Made by a program: the position numbers and the translations under genes. Positions 6,645 through 12,267 of a DNA stretch of 12,267 bases are shown one piece after another. Below the pieces are notes generated by a model. It was not told where the DNA came from and made no database searches. It was given only the letters and a program-made list of their open reading frames with translations. The stretch comes from an uncultured Synechococcus sp. Its GTDB lineage: Bacteria; Cyanobacteriota; Cyanobacteriia; PCC-6307; Cyanobiaceae. The first letter of the stretch is position 1; every line of letters begins with the position of its first letter. The DNA is taken from positions 1 to 12,267 of the forward strand of contig CALJTZ010000075.1 in the NCBI GenBank assembly GCA_937975655.1, in the 5' to 3' direction.

Positions 6645-7085
6645 ATGTCACGCCACAGCAGCAACGGCCATCGTGACTCGGAACGCTCCAGGGAGCGTGA
6701 CCACGCAGAAAGAGATCGTGATCGCGACTCAGGTCGCGACGAGATCACCGGACTGAGCGACGATTTCGACAGCAGCCATGATTCAGGCCACGATGACGAA
6801 GCGGATGGAGGCCTCACGGATCGCTATCGCTTCAGCCTCAACAATGGCAAGGTCACGAATCTGCAGGAATACGACGATGGTCGCTGGCGCCAAGAACGGA
6901 GCGATGGATCAGAGACCTGGAGCTTCGATGGCACCAACCTGATCAAAACCGAAACCGAGCGTCACAGCAGCTCGATCAGTACCTTCAGCGACCCTGACGG
7001 CGATGGGGTCTTCACGCGCCTCAACAGCTCCTCCAACGCCTTGGGCAGCATCCTGGGCGCCAGCGACATCTCAGGGCTGGGATAG
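6645..7085 (+). CDS. Charged Asp/Arg/Ser-rich protein with a calcium-loop-like motif, function unknown
   Basis: The start is secure: ATG with GGGAG six bases upstream. The 146-residue product has two parts. Residues 1-56 are low-complexity and very hydrophilic, with Ser/Arg/Asp/Glu/His runs such as RERDHAERDRDRDSGRDE, and are probably disordered. Residues 59-126 look like a folded beta-rich unit, YRFSLNNGKVTNLQEYDDGR, then WSFDGTNLIKTETE, ending in SDPDGDGVFTRL. The last piece resembles a short Ca-binding loop (DxDGDG). I recall similar units in large secreted calcium-binding proteins of marine cyanobacteria, but cannot check this. There is no signal peptide or membrane segment. It follows the LuxR-type regulator by 56 bp and may be its target. 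Base composition resembles that gene more than pheS downstream. Confidence 0.8.
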   Translation: MSRHSSNGHRDSERSRERDHAERDRDRDSGRDEITGLSDDFDSSHDSGHDDEADGGLTDRYRFSLNNGKVTNLQEYDDGRWRQERSDGSETWSFDGTNLIKTETERHSSSISTFSDPDGDGVFTRLNSSSNALGSILGASDISGLG

Positions 7086-7093
7086 GAGGCCAC

Positions 7094-7124
7094 GGGGCTG
7101 CGTCCGCGTCCTGGTCGGAGCCCC
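7094..7124 (+). terminator. Possible weak stem-loop after the charged-protein gene
   Basis: GGGGCT at 7094-7099 can pair with AGCCCC at 7119-7124 around a 19-nt loop. A pyrimidine-rich stretch follows, but there is no run of T. It lies nine bases behind the TAG of the charged-protein gene and before pheS, so a terminator role is possible but weakly supported. Confidence 0.3.
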
Positions 7125-7159
7125 CTCTCCTTAGAGTCGGCCATCGCCGGAACAGAGCC

Positions 7160-8167
7160 GTGAGCGCCACCGTCAGCCTGCAGCAGCTCACCGACCAGCT
7201 CGAGCAGCTGGAAGCTCAGGCCGCCGCTGCCATCGCCGCCGCCGCCACCGCCGCCGACCTGGAAGAGCTGCGGGTGGGCCTGCTGGGCAAGAAGGGCAAA
7301 CTGTCGGGCGTCCTGGGGGCCATGGGCAAACTGCCGGGGGATGAACGCCCCCTGGTGGGCCAACGGGCCAACGTGCTCAAGGAACAGGTGCAGGGCCTGC
7401 TGAGCGAGCGGCTGCAGGCGGTGAAATCGGCGGCCATGGCCGAGCGCATCGCCGCCGAAACCCTCGACGTGACCATGCCGGCCAGCTTCACGCCGGCGGG
7501 GCATCGCCACCCGCTGATCAGCACGATCGAGGAGATCGTGGACATCTTTGCGGGCCTCGGCTATCGGGTGGAAGAGGGCCCCGAGATCGAGACCGACTAC
7601 TACAACTTCACTGCCCTCAACATCCCGCCCCAGCACCCGGCGCGGGACATGCAGGACACCTTTTATCTGTCTGAGAGCGAACTGCTGCGCACCCACACCT
7701 CGCCGGTGCAGATCCGCCATCTGGAGAACAACCCCCCACCGGTGCGGATAGTGGCCCCCGGCCGGGTTTATCGCCGCGATGCCGTGGATGCCACCCACTC
7801 GCCGGTGTTTCACCAGGTGGAGGTGCTGGCCATCGACGAGGGGCTGGATTTCAGCCACCTGCGCGGCACTGTGACCGCCTTCCTGCAGCAGTTTTTCGGA
7901 GATCTGCCGGTACGCTTCCGCGCCAGCTACTTCCCCTTCACCGAGCCCTCGGCAGAGGTGGACGTGCAATGGCGCGGCCGCTGGCTGGAGGTGATGGGCT
8001 GCGGCATGGTGGATCCGGCTGTGCTGGAAGGACTGGGCATCGATCCCAACCGCTACAGCGGCTTCGCCGCAGGGCTGGGGGTGGAGCGCTTCTGCATGGT
8101 GCGCCACGGCATCGACGACATCCGCCGGCTGTTCACCAGCGATCTGCGCTTCCTCGAGCAGTTCTGA
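7160..8167 (+). CDS. pheS: Phenylalanine--tRNA ligase alpha subunit
   Basis: PheS is the catalytic subunit of the (alpha-beta)2 phenylalanyl-tRNA synthetase. It activates phenylalanine and, with PheT, charges tRNA-Phe. The 335-residue length is normal for bacteria. The N-terminal ~95 residues are an Ala-rich coiled-coil arm that binds tRNA. The class II core follows: GYRVEEGPEIETDYYNFTAL (134-153), motif 2 GRVYRRDAVDATHSPVFHQVE (201-221) and motif 3 GFAAGLGVERFCMVRHG (301-317). LRTHTSPVQIR (176-186) and EVMGCGMV (277-284) are also family signatures. The start is GTG at 7160, giving the expected length; the upstream GGAAC is only a weak ribosome binding site. pheT is not in this window, as is common when the two subunits are encoded apart. 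Confidence 0.98.
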   Translation: MSATVSLQQLTDQLEQLEAQAAAAIAAAATAADLEELRVGLLGKKGKLSGVLGAMGKLPGDERPLVGQRANVLKEQVQGLLSERLQAVKSAAMAERIAAETLDVTMPASFTPAGHRHPLISTIEEIVDIFAGLGYRVEEGPEIETDYYNFTALNIPPQHPARDMQDTFYLSESELLRTHTSPVQIRHLENNPPPVRIVAPGRVYRRDAVDATHSPVFHQVEVLAIDEGLDFSHLRGTVTAFLQQFFGDLPVRFRASYFPFTEPSAEVDVQWRGRWLEVMGCGMVDPAVLEGLGIDPNRYSGFAAGLGVERFCMVRHGIDDIRRLFTSDLRFLEQF

Positions 8168-8196
8168 GCGCCACTCCCACCGCCATGTGAAGCAAC

Positions 8197-8217
8197 GGCC
8201 AGCGCTGAGCGCTGGTC
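8197..8217. terminator. Strong 9-bp hairpin between pheS and nadK
   Basis: GGCCAGCGC at 8197-8205 and GCGCTGGTC at 8209-8217 pair fully, with one G-T pair, around a TGA loop. The stem is compact and GC-rich but lacks a following T tract. It could be an intrinsic terminator of a T-poor type, an RNA-stability element for pheS, or a protein-binding dyad. The sequence CATAAACT just after it (8220-8227) may hold a -10 box for nadK. Confidence 0.5.
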
Positions 8218-8251
8218 CCCATAAACTCCTGCTGACCCTCGCCCACGATCG

Positions 8252-9166
8252 GTGCCCTGCGTCGGACTGATCGTGAATGACGGCAAGGACCTCGCCCTGG
8301 CGACGGCCGATGCCATTGAGGCCCGCTTTCGCGAGGCCGGCTACGAGGTGCGACGGGCCAGCAGCTCCGGCGGCATGGTGGGCTTCGCCAACCCGGACCA
8401 GCACCTGCGCACCCTTGGCCACACCGCCTGCGTGCCGGCAAATTTCAAGCGCAGCATGAAGCTGGCGGTGGTGCTTGGTGGCGACGGCACCGTGCTCTCC
8501 GCCGCCCGGCAAACGGCACCGATCGACGTGCCGATCCTCACGATCAACACCGGGCACCTGGGCTTCCTGGCCGAAACCTATCTGCCGGAACTCGATCAGG
8601 CCCTCGATCAGGTGATCGCCGGCAACTGGACGGTGGAAGACCGCACCATGCTCGTGGTGAGCGTGATGCGCGGTGAGCAGCGGCGCTGGGAGGTGCTGTG
8701 CCTCAACGAGATGGCCCTGCACCGTGAGCCGCTCACCTCGATGTGCCACTTCGAGATCGCCATCGGCCGCCACGCCCCGGTGGACATCGCCGCCGACGGC
8801 GTGATCCTCTCCACCCCCACGGGCTCCACCGCCTATGCCCTCAGCGCTGGCGGACCTGTGATCACCCCGGACTGCCCGGTGCTGCAGCTCACCCCGATCG
8901 CCCCCCACTCGCTGGCCTCGCGGGCGCTGGTGTTCAGCGACCGGGAACCGGTGACGGTGTTCCCTGCCACGCCGGAGCGGCTGATGATGGTGGTAGACGG
9001 CAGTGCCGGCTGTTACGTGTGGCCGGAAGACCGGGTGCTGATCCGCCGCAGTGAGCACCCGGTGCGCTTCGTGCGCCTGGCGGACCATGAGTTCTTCCAG
9101 GTGCTGCGCAACAAACTGGGCTGGGGCCTGCCCCATGTGGCCAAGCCGGGGAACGGCAACCCATGA
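8252..9166 (+). CDS. nadK: NAD kinase
   Basis: NAD kinase makes NADP from NAD and ATP, feeding photosynthetic electron acceptance. The 304-residue protein has the family hallmarks. GGDGT is at 76-80 (nucleotide-binding loop). NTGHLGFL is at 99-106 and LNEMALHR at 151-158. The Gly-rich diphosphate segment DGVILSTPTGSTAYALS is at 182-198. The start is GTG at 8252, giving MPCVGLIVND, a typical opening; no strong ribosome binding site is visible. The stop overlaps the start of the following regulator gene by 4 bp, so the two are probably translated together. It lies behind pheS with an 84-bp gap that contains a hairpin. Confidence 0.97.
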   Translation: MPCVGLIVNDGKDLALATADAIEARFREAGYEVRRASSSGGMVGFANPDQHLRTLGHTACVPANFKRSMKLAVVLGGDGTVLSAARQTAPIDVPILTINTGHLGFLAETYLPELDQALDQVIAGNWTVEDRTMLVVSVMRGEQRRWEVLCLNEMALHREPLTSMCHFEIAIGRHAPVDIAADGVILSTPTGSTAYALSAGGPVITPDCPVLQLTPIAPHSLASRALVFSDREPVTVFPATPERLMMVVDGSAGCYVWPEDRVLIRRSEHPVRFVRLADHEFFQVLRNKLGWGLPHVAKPGNGNP

Positions 9167-9852
9167 GCGAGGCCCTGGTGCTGCTGCTGGGGGCGGAGGC
9201 CACAGCCCTGGAGGCTCGCCTGCTGGCCTCCGGCTACCTCTGCCAGATCGGAACGGCCGACGCCCCCAGCAGCTGGGCCAACGCTGAGCTGGTGGTGCTG
9301 GGCAGCGAACTGGAGCCCCTGATTCCCCAGCTGCAGCAGGCCTTGCCTGGGGTGCCGCTGCTGCTCGATATCGGCGCGGACAGCGTGGCCGCCCGCAGCC
9401 ATTGCCTGCGCTCCGGCGCCAGCGATTTCTGGCTGTCCGCATCGGGCACCAGCGATCTGCTGATGCGCCTGCGGCTACACCGCAAGCTCAGCCGCAAGGG
9501 CCAACCACCGCCGGATCTGCTCCAACTGGCCGATCTCACGATCGTGCCCAGTCGCCATGAGGTGCGCCGCGCTGGGCGGAAGCTGGAGCTCACCGCCCGG
9601 GAATACGCCCTGCTGCTGCTGCTAATGGAGCACAGCGGCCGCGTGGTGAACCGCGATCAGATCCTGCGGGAGGTGTGGCACGACCAGCAGGGCGCCGCCA
9701 GCAACGTGATTGAGGTGTACGTGCGCTACCTGCGCCAGAAGCTGGAGGAACAGGGCGAGAAGCGCCTGATCCACACCGTGCGGGGCCTGGGCTACTGCCT
9801 CAGCGATGGGCCACCCAACCTGGGGGCACCACGGCCCAGCAGCTCCACCTGA
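9163..9852 (+). CDS. OmpR/PhoB-type regulator with a degenerate receiver domain
   Basis: Residues 124-213 are a clear OmpR/PhoB winged helix: ELTAREYALLLLLMEHSGRVVNRDQIL, then NVIEVYVRYLRQKL and HTVRGLGYCL. Residues 1-108 have the length and hydrophobic rhythm of a receiver domain (LVLLLGAEATALEARLLASGY, VPLLLDIGADS, SGASDFWLSA) but not its chemistry. There is no Asp at the phosphorylation strand (AELVVLGSELE), no acidic pair at the N-terminus and no Lys near residue 91. It is therefore probably phosphorylation-independent. The ATG overlaps the nadK stop by 4 bp, and the DUF192 gene follows 5 bp after its stop. The DNA-binding part is certain; what it senses and regulates is not shown by the sequence. 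Confidence 0.92.
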   Translation: MSEALVLLLGAEATALEARLLASGYLCQIGTADAPSSWANAELVVLGSELEPLIPQLQQALPGVPLLLDIGADSVAARSHCLRSGASDFWLSASGTSDLLMRLRLHRKLSRKGQPPPDLLQLADLTIVPSRHEVRRAGRKLELTAREYALLLLLMEHSGRVVNRDQILREVWHDQQGAASNVIEVYVRYLRQKLEEQGEKRLIHTVRGLGYCLSDGPPNLGAPRPSSST

Positions 9853-9857
9853 CCCCC

Positions 9858-10313
9858 ATGCCGCCAACCTCCACCCCACCACCCCAGTACCTGCCCATCA
9901 GCGCCGAGTGGTGTTTGGCGGCCGTGGCAAAGGCGCCAGCCTGCATCCAGCTCGAGGTGGCCCGCAGCCCGCAACAGCAGAGCTGGGGGCTGATGGGCCG
10001 GCCGCCACTGGCCCCGCTGCGAGGCATGTGGTTTCCCTATGCCGAGCCCCAAACCCTGAAGTTCTGGATGCACCGCACCCCCGCCCCGCTGGACATGCTC
10101 TTCCTGCGGCAGGGCCGGGTGCTGGCCATCGAGACCGCCGCCAAGCCCTGCCCGCGGCTGCCCTGCCGCAGCTACGGGCCCGATGAACTCGCTGATGGGG
10201 TGGTGGAACTGGGGGCCGGCCAGGCCGAGGCGCTGGGAATCACCGTGGGCAGCCCAGCGGTGATCACCCCCCTGGCTCCAGCCGCTCCCCCCGCAGCACC
10301 AGCACGGGATTGA
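9858..10313 (+). CDS. DUF192 family protein
   Basis: This 151-residue protein belongs to DUF192, a small beta-rich family of unknown function in bacteria and archaea, often exported. The signature segments are ARSPQQQSWGLMGRPPL (35-51), GMWFPYAEPQTLKFWMHRT (56-74), PLDMLFL (77-83) and DGVVELGAGQAEALGI (113-128). Cys98 and Cys103 sit in the usual PC...C segment. Most relatives have a signal peptide; here the N-terminus (MPPTSTPPPQYLPIS) does not look like one, so it may be cytoplasmic. The ATG is 5 bp behind the regulator stop, in the nadK operon. The Ala/Pro-rich end (PLAPAAPPAAPARD) extends past the domain and overlaps the 3' end of cobL on the other strand by 50 bp. Confidence 0.88.
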   Translation: MPPTSTPPPQYLPISAEWCLAAVAKAPACIQLEVARSPQQQSWGLMGRPPLAPLRGMWFPYAEPQTLKFWMHRTPAPLDMLFLRQGRVLAIETAAKPCPRLPCRSYGPDELADGVVELGAGQAEALGITVGSPAVITPLAPAAPPAAPARD

Positions 10314-11595
10314 GGGGCGCCAGGCGGGTGCCCTCCGCCAGGGGCGCACCGCGCCAGGCCTGGTGCTGAGCCACCGCCACCCGGCAGCCGGCCTGCTCCA
10401 GCAGCGGCCGCAGCTCCGCCAGGGCCTCCAGGGTGGCCAGGGGGATCACCACCACCCCACCGGGCCGCAACCGCTGCAGCACTGCCGCCAGCACCGCCGC
10501 CCGCCCGCGGCCGCCGCCGCCGATCAGCACCCGGTCGGGATCCGGCAGCTGGGCCAGGGCCTCCGGGGCCCGGCCCTGCACCACCCCCGCCGGCCTCACC
10601 CCCAGCCGTTCGCCATTGGCGGCGATCAACCCCGCCGAACCGCCCCGCTGCTCCAGGAACCAGCCCTGCAACTGCGGCCGCAGCCGCAGGGCCTCCAGGC
10701 CCACCGAGCCCACCCCGGCGCCGATGTCCCACAGCACGCCGCACTGGGGCAGCGCGAGCTCGGCCAGCAGCTGGATCCGCACCTCCCGCTTGGTCATCAG
10801 GCCCGGGCGGTCGTCGTGCTGAAGGAACAGGCCGTCGTCGAGGCCGAACAGGGGCAGGGCGGCGGGATCGGAGGGAGCCGCCGGGGGCTCAGCAAGGAGC
10901 AGCACCAAATGCAGGGGATCGCAATCGGCCGGGATGGGGGTCTGCGGGGCCAAGCGCTGCACCCGCTCCGCCGGATGGCCCAGCCGCTCGCACAGCCAAA
11001 AGGCGTAGGCGGCCTCCAGCCCCGAGGCCGCCAGCATCCGTCGCACCTCCTCGGCGCCCCCACGGCCGGGGTCGGTGAGCACCGCCAGGGCTGCCGGGCG
11101 CTTCTGCAAGGCCGCCGCTAACGGGTCCGGGTCCCGGCCATGCAAGCTGATCCAGCTGGCGTCCTGCCAGGGGCGGCCAAGGCGTGCGAAGGCCAGCTGC
11201 AGCGAGCTGGGGGCCGGGTGAAAGCGCAAGTGCTCACGGCCGAAGCGCTGGATCAGCAACCGGCCGATGCCGAACCAGAGCGGATCACCGCTGGCCAGCA
11301 CCAGCGCCGGCCGGCCGCTGGCCAGGGCCTGCTCCAGGGGCCCATAGATCTGCTCGGGCCGGTCGCTGGCCAACAGCTCGGGGCAGGGGCTCGTGGCCGG
11401 GATGCGCCCCTCCGCCTGTTGGAGCTGCCACCAGGGCAGCAGCTCCAGCAGCAGCCGCTCCGGGGCCGCCACCAACGCCGCGGCCCGGATCAGCTGCTGC
11501 GCCCCGGCAGGCAGGGCCGCCAGGCCACCCGCATCGGTGCCGATCACCTCCACCAGGGCCTGTTCCGCCAGGGCGCCGTCTGCCACTGGAGCCAT
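10264..11595 (-). CDS. cobL: Precorrin-6Y C5,15-methyltransferase (decarboxylating), CbiE-CbiT fusion
   Basis: CobL methylates C5 and C15 of the corrin precursor and removes the C12 acetate carboxyl in cobalamin synthesis. The 443-residue length fits a full fusion. The N-terminal CbiE-type methylase has VEVIGTDAGGLAALP (15-29), LASGDPLWFGIGRLL (100-114) and PAPSSLQLAFARLG (127-140). The C-terminal CbiT-type Rossmann methylase has LMTKREVRIQLLAELAL (266-282) and the SAM-binding loop LWDIGAGVGSVGLEAL (288-303). It starts at ATG 11595. GGTGG about ten bases upstream is a modest ribosome binding site. The gene is divergent from the 80-residue unknown gene (32 bp between starts) and convergent with the DUF192 gene, overlapping it by 50 bp. 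Picocyanobacteria typically make pseudocobalamin, so this is likely its pathway. Confidence 0.96.
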   Translation of the reverse strand: MAPVADGALAEQALVEVIGTDAGGLAALPAGAQQLIRAAALVAAPERLLLELLPWWQLQQAEGRIPATSPCPELLASDRPEQIYGPLEQALASGRPALVLASGDPLWFGIGRLLIQRFGREHLRFHPAPSSLQLAFARLGRPWQDASWISLHGRDPDPLAAALQKRPAALAVLTDPGRGGAEEVRRMLAASGLEAAYAFWLCERLGHPAERVQRLAPQTPIPADCDPLHLVLLLAEPPAAPSDPAALPLFGLDDGLFLQHDDRPGLMTKREVRIQLLAELALPQCGVLWDIGAGVGSVGLEALRLRPQLQGWFLEQRGGSAGLIAANGERLGVRPAGVVQGRAPEALAQLPDPDRVLIGGGGRGRAAVLAAVLQRLRPGGVVVIPLATLEALAELRPLLEQAGCRVAVAQHQAWRGAPLAEGTRLAPLNPVLVLRGERLEPGG

Positions 11596-11627
11596 GATGC
11601 TCAGCCACCTGCCCCTTCGGCCCGCCC

Positions 11628-11870
11628 ATGAGCGATCGCCGCCAGCGCATCCACGACCTGGTGCTCGCCCTGCTGGCCCAACAGAGCGACCTGGAGCTGC
11701 TGGCCGGCGACGGCTCAGGCCTGCCCAGCGGCGATGCCGGCAACTGGATCGAGCGCAACCGCCGCGTGGTGCAGCGCTACCAGGCCCTGGTGCGCTCCGC
11801 CGTGACCCTGGATGCCCTGGTGGACCAGGAAGTGGGCGGCAGCCTGCAGACCCAATCGGGTCAGCTCTGA
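11628..11870 (+). CDS. Small protein of unknown function (80 residues)
   Basis: An ATG-to-TGA frame with GC-rich third positions typical of the window. The product is soluble and probably helical: RRQRIHDLVLALLAQQSDLEL, a Gly/Ser linker around 27-38, then NWIERNRRVVQRYQALVRSAVTLDALVDQEV. I do not recognise the family. There is no signal peptide, membrane segment or known motif. It is divergent from cobL with 32 bp between the starts and lies 27 bp before the GH116-like remnant. The codon use, start position and clean divergent arrangement favour a real gene. Confidence 0.65.
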   Translation: MSDRRQRIHDLVLALLAQQSDLELLAGDGSGLPSGDAGNWIERNRRVVQRYQALVRSAVTLDALVDQEVGGSLQTQSGQL

Positions 11871-11897
11871 CAAGCTGGGCGCACTTTTTACGGCTCC

Positions 11898-12119
11898 ATG
11901 GCGCGCTTCGGCCTCTCCGCCCTCAAATCGCTGTTGCGGGGCAAAGGAGCCCAGCGCCCTGCCGGCCGCCCCTGGCGCCCCCCAGCCGCGAGCTGGTCGC
12001 GCCCCTTGGGCCTCGGCTGGGACAAGCCCTACACGGTGCGCTACGCCAGCAACCTCGACGACGGCCCCAACCACGGCATGCCGCTGGGGGTCAACATTTA
12101 CCTGGTGGGACGGGCCTGA
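11898..12119 (+). pseudogene. Truncated N-terminus of a GH116 (GBA2-type) beta-glucosidase
   Basis: The 73-residue frame contains WSRPLGLGWDKPYTVRYASN followed by LDDGPNHGMPLG. This closely resembles the N-terminal part of cyanobacterial non-lysosomal glucosylceramidase-like proteins (GH116), which normally continue with a Gly-rich GxGAGCIGR segment for several hundred more residues. Here the match breaks off right after GMPLG, and the frame ends nine residues later (VNIYLVGRA, TGA at 12117-12119). The catalytic domain is missing, and the fba upstream region follows directly. I read it as the remnant of a deletion. It could instead be a short protein that merely shares this stretch. Recognition is from memory and should be tested by a search. 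Confidence 0.6.
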
Positions 12120-12133
12120 CAGGCCGGTGGTGT

Positions 12134-12160
12134 ACTGAAACCTATAAAATCCGGTTCAGT
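12134..12160 (+). promoter_or_regulatory. TATAAAAT box inside an inverted repeat upstream of fba
   Basis: TATAAAAT at 12143-12150 is the most promoter-like -10 sequence in the window. It lies in the loop of an inverted repeat, ACTGAAACC at 12134-12142 and GGTTCAGT at 12153-12160, which pair apart from one extra A. I see no good -35 at the right distance. Transcription from here would give a leader of about 60 nt before the fba ATG. A protein bound to the repeat would cover the -10 box. Confidence 0.5.
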
Positions 12161-12166
12161 TACAAG

Positions 12167-12209
12167 CCGGGTACATCCCGGTGCAGCCGAATTTTCAACT
12201 TCCCGGGAA
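12167..12209 (+). promoter_or_regulatory. Hairpin and palindrome in the fba leader
   Basis: CCGGG TACAT CCCGG (12167-12181) is a 5-bp stem with a 5-nt loop. TTCCCGGGAA (12200-12209) is a perfect 10-bp palindrome ending nine bases before the fba ATG. Its GGGAA part could serve as the ribosome binding site, so pairing with the upstream CCCGG/CCGGG elements could hide or expose it. The regulatory role is inference. Confidence 0.35.
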
Positions 12210-12218
12210 ACTACCACC

Positions 12219-12267
12219 ATGGCACTCGTTTCAATGCGCGAGCTGCTGGACCACGCAGCCGTCAACG
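12219..12267 (+). CDS. fba: Class II fructose-bisphosphate aldolase, 5' end only
   Basis: Only the first 16 codons are inside the window, reading MALVSMRELLDHAAVN. This opening is typical of the cyanobacterial and proteobacterial class II (zinc-dependent) aldolase, CbbA/Fda, which normally starts MALVxMRxLLDHAAEN. The enzyme interconverts fructose-1,6-bisphosphate with two triose phosphates, and also handles sedoheptulose bisphosphate in the Calvin cycle. The ATG at 12219 follows a GGGAA nine to thirteen bases upstream. The catalytic residues lie beyond the window end, so the call rests on the N-terminus alone. Confidence 0.85.
   Translation, partial: MALVSMRELLDHAAVN

Noticed and set aside
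6962..9442. A very long minus-strand open frame of 826 codons
   Set aside because: It runs antisense to pheS, nadK and the regulator. Its His/Gly/Arg-rich translation is typical of the shadow frame of GC-rich coding sequence.
12165..12218. A glutamine (glnA/downstream-peptide) riboswitch in the fba leader
   Set aside because: The leader has short stems, but I could not find the conserved junction sequences of that riboswitch class in the right order.
1..12267. CRISPR arrays, tRNA genes, insertion sequences or integrase attachment sites
   Set aside because: I looked for regular repeats, clover-leaf-like segments with CCA ends, transposase motifs and flanking direct repeats, and found none I could support.

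Overview
The window reads as a stretch of chromosome from a high-GC picocyanobacterium of the Synechococcus/Cyanobium group. The evidence is the gene content, inferred from sequence recognition only. It includes a ThiE fused to a ThiD2-like domain, a DUF3611/TIC21-type membrane protein, a DUF1517 protein, an aerobic-type CobL, an orphan OmpR-type regulator directly behind NAD kinase, and the start of a class II fructose-bisphosphate aldolase. Most genes are packed with gaps of a few bases or with overlaps, and the third codon position is strongly G/C.

Layout. Bases 1-850 are a decayed region: a fragment of a GGDEF (diguanylate cyclase) gene, then about 480 bp with no convincing gene. Bases 851-4264 are a minus-strand cluster, ribF > thiE > thiS > DUF1517 gene (flavin and thiamine cofactor synthesis plus a membrane protein). 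A 29-residue single-pass membrane peptide gene lies on the opposite strand and overlaps the 3' end of ribF. DUF3611 (plus) diverges from ribF across a 101-bp region carrying a 13-bp inverted repeat, and converges on surE (minus) with one base between the stops. Bases 5851-7085 hold an orphan LuxR/NarL-type regulator and a highly charged Asp/Arg/Ser-rich protein. This block looks less GC-rich than its surroundings and may be a lineage-specific insertion between surE and pheS.

Bases 7160-10313 hold pheS, then a tight plus-strand run nadK > OmpR-type regulator > DUF192, with a 4-bp overlap and then a 5-bp gap. The regulator's receiver domain has lost all its usual phosphorylation residues. cobL (minus) converges on the DUF192 gene with a 50-bp 3' overlap. 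Divergent from cobL is an 80-residue protein of unknown function, then a 73-residue remnant that looks like the N-terminus of a GH116 (GBA2-type) beta-glucosidase. The window ends in the first 16 codons of fba, whose upstream region contains a TATAAAAT box inside an inverted repeat, a short hairpin and a palindrome.

Most of the window is housekeeping metabolism: flavin, thiamine, NADP, cobalamin and Calvin-cycle carbon flow, plus tRNA charging. I see no clear new multi-gene system. The least explained items are the small membrane peptide antisense to ribF, the regulator/charged-protein pair at 5851-7085, and the two intergenic dyad-rich regions.
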